Assembly (NCBI GenBank): GCA_020205615.1
Contig: CM035173.1
Span: 53,827,300 to 53,891,299, forward strand
Direction: 5' to 3'
Length of the DNA: 64,000 nt
Origin: Panax quinquefolius
Lineage: Eukaryota; Streptophyta; Magnoliopsida; Apiales; Araliaceae
This document shows, in pieces, positions 23,271 through 33,849 of the stretch; positions within the stretch are counted from its first letter, which is position 1, and each line of letters starts with the position of its first letter. A program made the translations under genes and the position numbers. A model generated the notes under the pieces. The model had not been told where the DNA came from and made no database searches. It saw only the letters and a program-made list of their open reading frames with translations.

Positions 23271-23340
23271 TACAAATATATATATAAAAGCAGTAAATGC
23301 ACCGGATGTGAATCAAGGCTCATCGGATATATTCGACAAC

Positions 23341-23375
<35 letters not shown>

Positions 23376-23560
23376 CAATTAAATGCATGGATATAAAATC
23401 CGGGCTCATTAGATGAGTCGACCACGCTTATATATATATATATATATAAGCAATTAAACGCTCCAAATCGAAGTTCAGGCTCAATCGAGGCATAACTTCG
23501 ATAATGTTAGTCCATATATATGAAATATATACATATATTAGTATATATATATATATATGA
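22985..23560 (-). repeat. Tandem modules and (TA)n tracts in R/U5 of the Tat 3' LTR
   Basis: Three units of about 58 bp sharing AACTCCAGG and ATGTAAATAAAG phrases (about 23030-23230) are followed by three units of about 95 bp, each a (TA)n tract plus AAGCAATTAAA and GGCTCAT phrases. The same modules with other tract lengths are at 40760-41400. Frames read across them on the minus strand are not genes. Confidence 0.88.
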
Positions 23561-23879
23561 ATGAAATGAAAACCACGGACCGAAGTCCGGAAAACGCATA
23601 CACACCACGACTCTCAATGTGTATAACGATTGTGTGCTTATATGAGAAGAAGGCTTTATAAAATGTAAGAAGGCTTACGGTGAAATGCCAAAGTAGACTT
23701 CTATGACTTTAAATGGATAAACACTCATCCTCATGGGATAAAAGATAGCTATATGTGAGCTAACTAGTGTTTAAAGAAGAGGAAACACTCAAAAATGTGT
23801 ATGTATGTAAAGTAAAATGGACAGGCTTCCTCGCCTTTTTCCTTCTCTCCCTCCTTCAAATGGTTGACCCCCGCTTATA

Positions 23880-23888
23880 TATTTATAG
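23880..23888 (-). promoter_or_regulatory. TATA box, Tat 3' LTR
   Basis: CTATAAATA on the minus strand, about 1.1 kb into the LTR; equivalent to 41706-41714 in the 5' LTR. Confidence 0.75.
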
Positions 23889-24294
23889 GTGATGGTCGCA
23901 GGTATACTGCTGCACACCTGATTAATACCTGCTGGTGGTCGTGGTGGATCCCGAGCCTCATGGTCTTGTCGTCTCGTAGTATGTGTATTAAATTGCCTTT
24001 GTAATGTCCGCTCAAACTTGCAGAACTTCAATCCGAGCATCCGAACGAGGTATATCTGACCTTCTTCAGACCGCTGGTGTCGAGAGTTTCGTAATGACAT
24101 GGATTAGAGGTTGTACGAAGTCAGGAAGAGAGGTCTTTACCCATGGTCTTTAAGCTTCAAATTCTATCCAAAGTACTGCCACACGTAATAGTCACTCGGG
24201 ATTGTCATTCCTTAGCTCTTGTGGGACATTGTTAGATGTATGTATGAAGTGTTGAGACGACGTGCCATTGTTAAAGGAATAAGATGACGCTTGA

Positions 24295-24932
24295 CTCCTC
24301 GCCGGGGTTATCGCCGGTTTGAGTTGGAAGTAAACGTTGCTCAGGGTTACAGCTGAGATTGGACTACTTGTTGGTATGTCGCGATATCATCTTGTTGACG
24401 TGGTAAGATGATGTTGTGACTCCTCACCGAGGTTATCGCTGGTTTAAGCAGAAAGCAGATGTTGCTCAGGGTTATATCTAAGATTGGGCTACTTGTTTGT
24501 ATGCCTCACTGTCATCTGGATGTTCCTGTCTGCCCATTTATATCTCTGGGTCTGAGGAGTGTGTGCCTCGATAGGATGTCTGAGGTTAAAGCTGATTGCA
24601 TATGTTTGAAACAAGCATTTCCTGGGTTATCGCCGGAACTGAAATGGGATTCCTTGGGACTATCACCAAGGATGGGGTTGCTACTCCCAGTGTTGTCTCT
24701 AGGACTGGAACTGAGCATCGCGGTGTTATCGCCGAGATAGAATTGTCCTCTCCGGTGTTGTTGCCGGTCTTTTGATCTGCATATCTCGGGGTTATCTCTG
24801 AGATCAGAAATGACATTCCCGGTGTGTGTTCCGGGTTGACATGACGTTCCCGGTTTGTGTTTCGGGTTGGAATGAACTTCCGGTGGTATCCGGAATGGAT
24901 GTAAGCTGTCTTTCAGGGTTATCTCCAAAAGA
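24295..24932 (-). other. String of short hairpins with mostly 8-nt loops in U3 of the Tat LTR
   Basis: Plus-strand reading: 24302-24317 (CCGG stem, loop GGTTATCG), 24340-24357 (CTCAG/CTGAG, GGTTACAG), 24651-24672 (TCCTTGG/CCAAGGA, GACTATCA), 24685-24702 (CCCAG/CTAGG, TGTTGTCT), 24718-24737 (six pairs with one mismatch, TGTTATCG), 24752-24767 (CCGG, TGTTGTTG), 24783-24804 (seven pairs, GGTTATCT), 24818-24835 (CCCGG/CCGGG, TGTGTGTT), 24849-24866 (five pairs, TTTGTGTT), 24878-24895 (TTCCGG/CCGGAA, TGGTAT). A weak one lies at 24909-24932 and a damaged one at 24619-24638. Stems differ; loop size and loop style are kept. Confidence 0.8.
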
Positions 24933-24993
24933 TGCATCTACCCTCCTGCAATGTTAGTAATAGGAGTGCAGAAAATTTCAAGTTTCTACAGAT

Positions 24994-25003
24994 GCCCCTC
25001 TTT
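24994..25003 (-). other. Polypurine tract of the Tat element
   Basis: AAAGAGGGGC on the minus strand, three bases before the 3' LTR. Confidence 0.85.
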
Positions 25004-26835
25004 ATCATATTCATGCAATGTAAGGCATGGATAGGATAAAGAATCCTAGACACTTGAAATGCAAGCAAGATAAACATGATGTTATGTGCAGCAACATGAT
25101 GCATATGTATGATGCATGATTGTCATGTAATCCTGCTGGGATGACAATCAGTGATGGCTTGGACATGCGATCCAAGTTTCCAAGGATGTTGACGTTGGGA
25201 CTACCACTAAAGTCTTAAATCCTAGACACTGGGTTATACTCCATAGAGGTACCTCTCGTGTGAAAGAGATCTGTAGGGATAAGGCTTTGTCTGTTTGAGG
25301 ATGTGTATAACATATACCCTCATACTATCAGAGTTACTGCCAACAGTTTGTTGTTATCAGGGTTGCCTGATCTTCGCTGATGTGTGTATCACCGGATAGA
25401 TCCCTACTGGGCGTATTGTCAAGGCTGCTTGACCTTCATTGATGTATGTGTCAATGGTAGCATTATGTTGTAACCCTTGCTAGGCAAAGTTGCTTCGATG
25501 GGTTTACTTGCCATCGGCTGATATGACGTCAAGGTTACTTGACCTCCATTGATGTGTGTATCAATGGTTTCATTGCGTTGTAACCCCCGCCGGGGACACG
25601 TAAACATTTGAAAGATATGCATTGTGACCCCCGCTGGGGATACGTAGATGTTTTAAAGATACGCGTTGTGACCCCCGTCGGGGATACGTAGATGTTTATA
25701 ACTTCGGCGTTGTAACCCCCACCGGGGAGGTTTGGATATTTCGTGGTTTTTCGCGTTGTAACCCCCGCCGGGGAGGTTTATGGTTGTGACCCTGCAAATG
25801 ATGGCATCAGACCTTTGTGGGGTATTGCCGAGAATGGTTTGTAAAAGCTGAGCTCATTGGTATAGTATACCCTGCATTCAGGTGAATACCATTGAGGCGA
25901 TGGGAGTTTAACTCTGACCGACAAGAAACTAGGATTTCAGGCTAATCCGCTCAATCGCGTAGCGTTTTTATTCCTGATTTGGCCTTTTCGACATGAGACC
26001 TCCTTTGCAACTCTAAGCTGGAGCAAGTCGGAGTTGTGGGACCCATGTAGGGGGCCGTAGGGTGTACCTACGGAGCCAGCGAGTTAGCTTTGTGGCTAGC
26101 CGTACTACTATGTATAGGTGGTGGTTGCTTTCATAAGTCATTTTAAGTTGCACGATGAAGAAAATCAAGAGAGCTCTTCTTGATCTCTGCTGAGTTCGGG
26201 CAACTTTTTGCATATTCATCCACCGTACAAGTGTTCTTCAACATCACAGTAACACATGTATGTATTTTTTCCAATTTATGTCCGTTGGAAAATGACTTAT
26301 CGCATGAAATACATTTAAACACATAGTAGTGAATATGGATGCTGATATGACTTGATAAAAAATATTCAACATAAAAAATGTTAGTATTAAACCATGTTGA
26401 ACATAATGATGTGAAAAAATTTGACTTTTGAAACAGTCAAATTGGCACCTTTTACTGTCATTTCTTATCCTATTTGAGGACAAATGAGTAAAGGTAGACA
26501 AAGCAAATAATCCACGGTAATTAGACTACACTTACGGATTTTTTTTTGTAATGTATTGATGCATCTGGGATGTATATGATATGTGTATATGTGTATTCTT
26601 GAATGGCCACCTAGTCATGCCTATGTGCGTGTGGATAGTCCCATTTACAAAAAGGCTATGGCAAAATTTTCCCAAAATGTAGGTATTGGGTAGTCATGCA
26701 TTTTAACTCTACTATAGATGTATGTTAAAAGCAATACATGCATGCATGTAATCATAGAATGCATTTTGAAAAGACTCCGGTAAGAAATTACCACACCCTT
26801 TACGAGGTGATTTGGAGACTTCTTTGTCAGATATC
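25004..26835. other. Non-coding 3' region of the Tat element
   Basis: 1.8 kb between the polypurine tract and the antisense accessory gene. It holds a GC-rich minisatellite (25570-25790), earlier looser repeats with TTGATGTGTGTATC and TCAAGG phrases (about 25370-25560), and an AT-rich part (26220-26800) that could include the promoter of the antisense gene. No protein frame is convincing. Confidence 0.65.
25570..25790. repeat. GC-rich minisatellite, about 52-55 bp period
   Basis: Five units of the form GTTGTAACCCCCGCCGGGGA followed by a tail often containing TACGTAGATGTTT. In each unit CCCC and GGGG flank a variable 4-base centre (CGCC, CGCT, CGTC, CACC), so each can fold. Tandem repeats in this part of Ogre-like elements are known to seed satellites. 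Confidence 0.85.
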
Positions 26836-28770
26836 ATGGATCCGGATCGGTAGAGTAGTTCCATGAGGACCACTTACGGTGTAATGAAGGAGGGCTTTTG
26901 AAGAGACTCACCTTGGATTACATTAGACATCCTTGTCACTTGGCGGAGGCGGTGGTACGTCTTATTCGGGTTGAAGTGTCGAATGTCGAGGACGAGGAGG
27001 AGGATGCACTGATCGAGGTTCCTACTCCTGCTGTACGTGTTCCCCATAGGGAATTACCAGGTATTCAAGTGGTGAATCCAGATCTTCTGGGTGACTTGAG
27101 TAGGCATCCTTCAGTATACCTGTACCCAAACGAGGTATGAAGTTAGATCTTTAATCTTCCTTATTTTTTATTGATGAGGAGTCAAGGAGTCTGATGTTGA
27201 TCTGCATTTGATGTAGGTTCCTGGCTTCACACAGCCTCGAGGGAACTGGTTTAGCATCCACTCTATGTATCAGGCTTTGAATAATGACTACAAAGCGATC
27301 GTCCATGGCTGGGGATTCGGGAGGTTCTTCTCCATTCTACCTCGTCGCTTTCCCTGGGGTTACCTTAGGGAATTATGCGGCGGTGGTTTCACCGGACTCG
27401 ATCCTCCATTTCTTTGGATCATGAGGTGATGATGACGCCAATGGATTGACGATTTATCACAGGCATGGTGTTTGGAGGGGAGTCGGTGCCTTGCAAGGCG
27501 GATATCACCCCTACTGCCGTCAGATCCTTGTTGGGAGTTTCGGCGGTGGTGCTCAAGGGCAGGACTGTTCGTACAGGTCCTTTGAGCATAGATGCTATGA
27601 GCGGGCTGTTGAGTGAGCCCATACCCGATGATGTGAGAGTCAGGGACTGCATTCTTCAGCAATTGTTCCTGATGATCATTAGGGGCTGCTTCATAGCAGA
27701 TAATTCCTCTACGGTGTCTTTCGCTTTGATCATCGCCACTCGACACGTGGACCGTATAGGAGAGTATGATTGGGGTTCCTACACCTTTGCCTATTTCCTC
27801 AAGAGAATGCGCATGCGATCATAGGGCTTGACCGAGGCGTGCTTAGGATTCTACCCATTTCCACTGGTGAGTGTTTCTCTTGTCTTTTCCCATGTATGGG
27901 TTAAGAGTGTTGACTGACAGCAGATGTTTGCCTTTATGTTGGCAGTTTTGGGCCTATGAGAGGCTTCCTTGTTTGCGACCTATGAGCGTGTTAGGTTTAG
28001 ACACCTATCCACGAGGATGGAGATGGCATCATTCCACACTGGCGGAGGTCCCTGTTGCTGAGAGTTTCACTCATTGTCGCCTACAGCTGGAGCTATTGAC
28101 AGCTGATTTCATCACATGGATTCCCTACTCTGGAGAGCATTTGGGAGTTAGATTTGAGGATGGGTACCCGACTAGAGTAGAGTACGTCATTTCCACACGC
28201 AGGATTCCTCTCTTTACAGATGGAGGATGGGAGCTCTATTTAGGAGAAGCGTCTTATCGAGGGGCACCTTGAGGAGAGATCAGTATCTGCGATCTTGCCT
28301 CATCTTTAGGCATTATTGGCCTATTTTGCAGTCACCCATCATTGACATTCCATTGATGGGGATTGACGGCTTTACATTGTCAGAGGGCCCCTGTTCTCAG
28401 GAGATGTTCCAGCATTGGTGGATCCCTTGTACGATTGGAGCTCAGACCCACGCCATACAGTTTATGGGAGATATGGTTCCAGGATCCGTGATGATGATGG
28501 ATTGGCTAGCCTGTGTCAGAGATCCAACTCATATGACACAGATTGACAGACTGACTCGGTAGCTGGACCGGTCACATCTTTTCATTCGACTGTTGGGCAT
28601 AGATCCTGCAGAGGTAGATACTTTTGATCCTTCCAGCTCTGGCGCTGATCCCTCAGGTGACCCATATGGTTTTGCCGGCGCAGATCCTCCTTTATATCGG
28701 CCGACATCCACAGTAGATAGAGATCCGATGACTCGGGAGGAGTTACATCGGTGGATGCGATGTCGATGAT
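26836..28770 (+). pseudogene. Antisense accessory gene 1: plant mobile domain protein
   Basis: Antisense to gag-pol. The proposed start is the ATG at 26836 (MDPDR, then a stop), with a long frame from 26898: acidic EVSNVEDEEEDALIEV, then DLLGDLSRHPSVYLYPNE to an intron-like gap (27135-27216), and VPGFTQPRGNWFSIHSMYQA after it. The plant mobile domain is clearest at 27465-27824 (ADNSSTVSFALIIATRH, RIGEYDWGSYTFAYFLKRM) and 27921-28272 (CWQFWAYERLPCLRP). A GTGAGT donor at 27867 and an acceptor near 27920 would join these two parts. The tail runs to stops at 28765-28770. Stops near 26851, 27427 and 27822 and a frameshift near 28230 show decay. The domain also occurs in host proteins MAIN and MAIL1; its role in retrotransposons is unknown. 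Confidence 0.8.
27135..27216 (+). other. Candidate spliceosomal intron in accessory gene 1
   Basis: GAG followed by GTATGA at 27135 and TGATGTAG before GTTCC at 27216: 82 nt, GT-AG, and removal joins the two coding frames in phase. The first codons inside the gap would otherwise hit TGA at 27138. It supports a spliced plus-strand transcript. Confidence 0.6.
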
Positions 28771-28989
28771 GTGAACATCGACACTCTTGACTTTTTCGAT
28801 GTATTTATTACTATCTCTTTTGATAGGCCTCATTTTATGTTGGGTAACCGCCCCCCATTTCCACTGTATTTTAGTTTGTCTGAGAGATGTATTAGATGAT
28901 GATATACTTAGGAATGTAGGTACGATTTTCCACTCCTATATCATATTGCCATCTATTGTATCATACATGTTATTATATTATGCATATGT

Positions 28990-30797
28990 ATGTATGTCCA
29001 GAGATATTGAAAGATTGACCCTGGATGGTCTTATGACATGGCCCGTACTGAGATGTCTTCTTTGACGATTAGTTGTATTGATCATACCCACCATTTATGG
29101 TGGTAGTAATGGTATCGTGCTCATGGTATGATAGTATATCGACATCGAACGTGGTGATCGTAGATGATTTCTTTGACATCTTATGACCTTCGTTGATGTT
29201 TTAGGTTCCTCCAGGATTTGTAGAGGGCATGTTAGAGCACTGGGTATCGGAGAGACAGGTATTCTGATTTGGGACCCAGGAGTTGACACCTACTTTGGAG
29301 GGTATGCACGATTGGCGATCTTGCCCTTTGGGCCGAGACCTTACGTGCATATGGCTATTGGGGACATGAGCAGACAGTTCATGACCCTCATCAGATTGAG
29401 ACGCAGAGTGGTACCGGATGAGATTACATCCGACCATGTTATATCCCAGCGTTTTTACATTTGATAGGTTTGGCTCACGAGGACGGACTATACCACGACA
29501 TTACGGGATTTCACCACACCGGAGGATCATTGGCGTTCAGCAAGAGTAGATGTACTGTTTCTGTACGTATTGTCATATGTCTACATGTCACGGTACATGG
29601 ATGAGCTAGATATCAGCGTCATTATGGTAGTGAGAGCTCTCAGGGAGCGTCATACCATTGTACCAATGATCATCGCAGAGACCTTGAGGTCAGCTACATT
29701 TTGCTTCACTTATCCGGCAGGAGTATTCACAGGTAGCTCGGTCATGCTGTACGTGTGGTTTATGTCACACTTGAGACTGATTGGCACATTTAGACGGTAG
29801 GGGTTTTGTTTCACGCATGATATAGCCATGTCATACTCCTTTCAGCCTGCGGAGTGTATAGATGCTGCATCATGGTCAGCTTTTCTGGCAGGGATTAGAG
29901 ATCCATTTGCCATATTGCCGTGTTCAGGGCTTAGTTTACCCTACAGCTTCATTACTCATGCTCCAGACATGGATTATCTCCCTCTGGCTAGATTGAGGGG
30001 CATGATCACTTACCACCCATTAGCCGTGATGTGTCAGTTTGACCAGTTCTAGGATTTTCACCCGTATAAGGGGGGCAGTGAGTCAGCGCTTCGCGTCACA
30101 CCGTTTGTTAGCGGATGACAGATCTAGGTTGTATGCCTATTGGGATCAGTGAGAGATGGCTTAGTTTTCTGTCAGTCATCCAGGTTGTTCTATAGAGTAT
30201 TTCGCATGGATGGAGACAAAGACTGCATTGGCTGCGGCAGTATCCACAATGCAGGGGATTGATTCTGACGATGAGGAGCCTATAGAGGAGGCTGTTATTC
30301 CCACCGATGATTTCACTGCTGGGCTGCAAGCATTTGTGATGGATTCTCCCACCCCGAGTGCCACTGTTACTCATTATTCGGCACATCATTTGGAGCAGAG
30401 CTTACATCTGATAACCTATGATAGAGATCAGGCTAGGGCCGCGATGTTGACAACTCTTGATGAGAGAGATACTACTCTGTTAGAGAGGGATGAGGCTAGA
30501 TCAGCCAGGGATGTATTGATTGGAGAGCGGGATGCCGCTTTATCTACTAGGGATGTAGCTATTGCAGATAACACTTCCATTAGATCCCAGATGACCGTCA
30601 GTCTGGCCGACATGAGTGCTTACATTGATGAGCATTTTGCCACCATGCATGAGCCTTTTAGCTGCTTCTCGTGTAGATACCCTTGGGCGGGGAGCTTGCG
30701 TGGTTCCTCCGTCTTCAGAGAGGGATGCTATGTTAGATCTGATAGTCCACATACACATAGATCTGTAGATAGCTTTGTATTTTCCTGCACAGAGTAG
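28990..30797 (+). pseudogene. Antisense accessory gene 2: plant retrotransposon-associated protein with coiled-coil tail
   Basis: Second plus-strand accessory gene, about 220 bases after the first. The N-terminal part (29183-29464) includes AIGDMSRQFMTLIRLRRR; the truncated copy at 42980 shows the family motif HELTPTLEEYKRL at the matching place, which is blurred here by frameshifts. The middle reads SAFLAGIRDPFAILPCSG and YLPLARLRGMITYHPLAVM (29828-30052). The end (30210-30797) is acidic (GIDSDDEEPIEEAV), then a coiled coil of RDQARAAMLTTLDERDTTLL type. I recall such LTPTLEEY proteins as a large plant family of unknown function (possibly DUF7745, unverified). At least three frame breaks. Confidence 0.75.
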
Positions 30798-31990
30798 CTT
30801 AGCCATTTTGTCATGTACAGCACAGATGTATATATCAAACAGTATTATATATGGCAGGGAAATATATTTTGATTCACTTCCCTTTTAGTTATGCCTTGAT
30901 ACTTGCTTGATGTTTGCCTGTTTCTCTAGGGCCTTGTGATCTTGATGCATCCTGAACTTATCCTTGATAGATGGACATTGAGACGTCGCAAGGTCTCTCA
31001 GAATGGATCGTTGATTTTTGTATATCCCTAGCATCTTTGGTGTCTTGGGACTGGTATCTGTATGGAAAACTGGAGAGGAGGATGGTTTCTTCCTATCTGA
31101 GATTGACCGTACCACAGATGGTCGCTAGTACTTCTATTTGTGAGAAGCCTAGTTAATTCCATCTCTTATGGGTTGGTATTGCTCTTTGAGTCACGATCGC
31201 AGCTTAGATGGTCACCGAATCTTCTATTTGTGAGAAGAGGTTGGGTAATTCCATCCCTTTGATCTGAAACCGATGAAATGGGGCAAATTGAAGATTGATC
31301 CCAGTACTGTGTGACAAGTATGTTGTTCTGGTAGGGGTTAGACTACACCATGAATGGTTGCCTACATACTCTTATTGAAGAGGATATCAAGTCTGCGTAG
31401 TTCGAACCTAGTGTAGGAGGTTCAACGCTGAATGCGGAAGGCAGAAGGGTGTAAAAGTATTTTTATTGTTTTTTGTTGTTTTATAGAGAAAGGGTAGAAA
31501 TGTTTTTTTTTTCTTTATTGCGACTGGGCCATATAGCATATGGTTGCCTACGTACCCCCGGGTATCAGGGAGATCAGGTCGATATAGTTCACCCCTCAGG
31601 ACGAATTGAAAGCGAAGAGAAGTGTAAATCCCATGTGGAGGCTATACTGCGGGGAGAGGAAAGTTTAATCCCATAATGGGGACAAACTGCAAGTGTGTAA
31701 AAAGTTTGATCCCGTCCTCAGGACAAACTGCAGGCGTGGAAAAGTTTAATCCTATCTTCAGGATAAACTGCAGGTGTGAAAGGTTCAATCTCGTCTTCAG
31801 GATAACCGAAATTGTGAAAGGTTAAATCCTGTCTTCAGGATAACCGAGATTGTATAAAAAGTTTGAAATGAAGTGAAACCAGGCTGCTGGCTTGAAGTGT
31901 ATGTTTCCCTGAGGGGCAGAAAAGTATATAGAAAGGGTTCAAAATCGAAATGACTAGTGATTTGATGATCAAAACCAGGATGTTTGTTTG
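30798..31990. other. Non-coding region between accessory gene 2 and pol
   Basis: No gene. Two copies of a phrase with CTTCTATTTGTGAGAAG (about 31131 and 31224) and a minisatellite at 31650-31865. Both the plus-strand accessory genes and minus-strand pol end at this region, so it must hold both 3' ends if they are transcribed separately. Confidence 0.65.
31650..31865. repeat. Minisatellite, about 42-46 bp period
   Basis: Five units with GTTTAATCC, then CTTCAGGATAAACTG or a variant. Unit centres are self-complementary in different ways (GTCCT with AGGAC, ATCCT with AGGAT), so pairing is kept while the sequence changes. Confidence 0.85.
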
Positions 31991-31999
31991 ATGGTAACT

Positions 32000-33322
32000 T
32001 CAGACATAGTACCGTTTCACGGTGTCCAAGTTGATAAGCTGTGGAAATTCATCGCCATCCATTTCCTGCAATCTGAGAGCACCTCCTGTCAATACTTCCT
32101 TGACAACAAATGGGCCTTCCCAGTTAGGAGCAAATTTTCCCTTAGATTGATCTTGGTTGTCAATGATCTTCTTCAAAACCAAGTCATGTTGTTTGAATTG
32201 CCATAGTCGAACTTTTCTGTTATAGGATCGTGAAATCCTTTGCTGATATAACTGACCATGAAAGATTGTCGCGGTTCGCTTTTCGTCTATCAGAGACAAT
32301 TGGTGATACATGTCTTGTACCCATAGGTCTTCATCCAACTGAGCATCCATCAATACTCTGAGGGATTCCATTTCCACTTCTATGGGGAGCACTACTTCCA
32401 TCCCATAGACTAATGAGTAGGGGGTTGCCCCAGTGGAAGTTCGCATGGAAGTTCTGTACGCTAATAAAGTCAGAGGCAAGAGGCCAGGCCATCCTTTGTG
32501 GTTGGCGGACATTTTTTGCATGATCTTTTTGATGTTTTTATTGGCCTCTTCAACAACACCATTCATCTTTGGACGGTAGATGACGGAGTTGAGATGTTTG
32601 ATGTGGAATTTTCTGCAAAAATCCTCCATCATTTTGTTGTTGAGGTTCTTAGCATTGTCTGACACAATGACCTCTGGTTGCCCATATCGACAGATGACAT
32701 TGTTTCTGATGAAAGCAATGATAACTTCTTTGGTAACTTTGGGGAAGGAAGCTGCTTCTACCCATTTAGTGAAGTAGGCGATCATGGTGAATATGAATCG
32801 ATGTCCATTACTGGCTTTGGGCTCGATGGGCCCGATCACGTCCAATCCCCACATTGAGAAGGGCCATGGTGAACTCATATTGTGGAGTTCCCTTGGAGGG
32901 GCGTGGATAGCATTCCCATGAATCTGGCATTGGTAGCACCTCTTGACGTGATCATCACAGTCAGCTTTGAGTGTAAGCTAATAATGTCCCATTCTGAGGA
33001 TCTTCTTGACAAGTAGGAATCCTCTCATGTGTGGGCCACATACTCCACCATGGATCTCATCCATGAGTCTTTGAGCTTGGTCTTTGTCTAGACATCTGAG
33101 GAGACCTAATCCTTCATCTCTTTTGTAGAATGGATCTCCGCTCAGGTAGAATTTCATAGCAAGTCGATGAATCCGCCTCTTCTCAGTTAGGCTCACCTCA
33201 ACGTGTGTAGATCCATCTCGTAGATACTCCTTGATGTGCTGATACCAAGGGTTGTGGATGGGAGGTAACTCATCAATACTTCTCAAACGCAATTCCCATA
33301 GATTGGGGGTTTTAAAAAGCAA
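32000..33322 (-). pseudogene. Tat integrase, one stop
   Basis: The N-terminal zinc-binding part (33322 to 32978) reads FYLSGDPFYKRDEGLGLLRC and DEIHGGVCGPHMRGFLL; a stop just after ILRMGHY separates it from CDDHVKRCYQCQIHG and the core. The core frame (32878-32000, 292 codons) has the catalytic Asp in MWGLDVIGPI, the second Asp in VIVSDNAKNLNN and the Glu in NGVVEEANKNIKKI, so the DDE triad is intact. The C-terminal part has FAPNWEGPFVVKEVLTGGAL. No chromodomain is seen, as expected for the Tat lineage. Apart from the stop near 32980, this is the best kept Tat enzyme. Confidence 0.9.
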
Positions 33323-33745
33323 ACGTGATCCATGGCATGTTTTCCTTGTCCGGTATGTAAACTAAGGAGGCCAACGTTGATAATGCGTCTGCAAAATCAT
33401 TCCTATTATGAGGAATGTGTAGAAAGGAGATTTCTTTTAACTCCAAAGCCGTCTGTAGAACTTGTCGATGGTAAGGCAACAAATGTAATTCTTTGGTTTG
33501 ATAGATTCCTGTGGATTGCTTTATTACCATTTTGGAATCCCCAAAGACAGTTAACCGCCTGATGCCCATTGAATGGGAAGTTTTAGCCCCATGATATAGC
33601 CTTCATACTCAGCTGTGTTGTTGGTGCTGACAAATTGCAATTTGACGAAGACGGGATACTGCTCCTCCGTATCGGATAGTAAGATAGCTCCAACTCCGGA
33701 GCCTTCTGAATTAACAGCCCCATCAAAATACATTTTCCACTCACG
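33312..33745 (-). pseudogene. Second (archaeal-type) RNase H of the Tat element, one frameshift
   Basis: A second RNase H domain downstream of the usual one, an established mark of Tat elements. The first part (33733-33551) has MYFDGAVNSEGSGVGAILLS with the first catalytic Asp and NTAEYEGYIMGL with the Glu. A frameshift near 33560 leads to RRLTVFGDSKMVIKQSTG (second Asp) and NDFADALSTLAS (last Asp). All four catalytic positions survive. It follows the first RNase H and precedes the integrase. Confidence 0.85.
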
Positions 33746-33849
33746 ACATGTATCGTACTATGTTGTAACTGAACTGTCATTACCCCTTCATCGGGAAAGT
33801 ACGTTTCTAAGGGTTTGTAATCCCTTGCAGGTGCAGCGGCCAGTTGATC

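Larger units (their letters stand above)
22371..24990 (-). repeat. 3' LTR of the Tat element, truncated
   Basis: Matches 40140-42817 of the 5' LTR. On the minus strand it starts TGTAGAAACTTGAAATTTTC next to the polypurine tract. The final part, present as 39963-40140 in the 5' LTR, is missing where it abuts Athila. U3 carries a hairpin string, R/U5 carries tandem repeats and (TA)n tracts, and a (GT)n run lies near 22526-22545. Confidence 0.93.

Noticed and set aside
22927..23425. Minus-strand frames rich in IYIYIY that look like membrane proteins
   Set aside because: They are (TA)n tracts and tandem LTR modules; the copy at 40705-41124 has different breaks and lengths.
24459..24937. Open frames of 93 and 141 codons on opposite strands in the Tat LTR
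   Set aside because: Both cover the hairpin string in U3, are present in shortened or shifted form in the other LTR, and lack any known motif.
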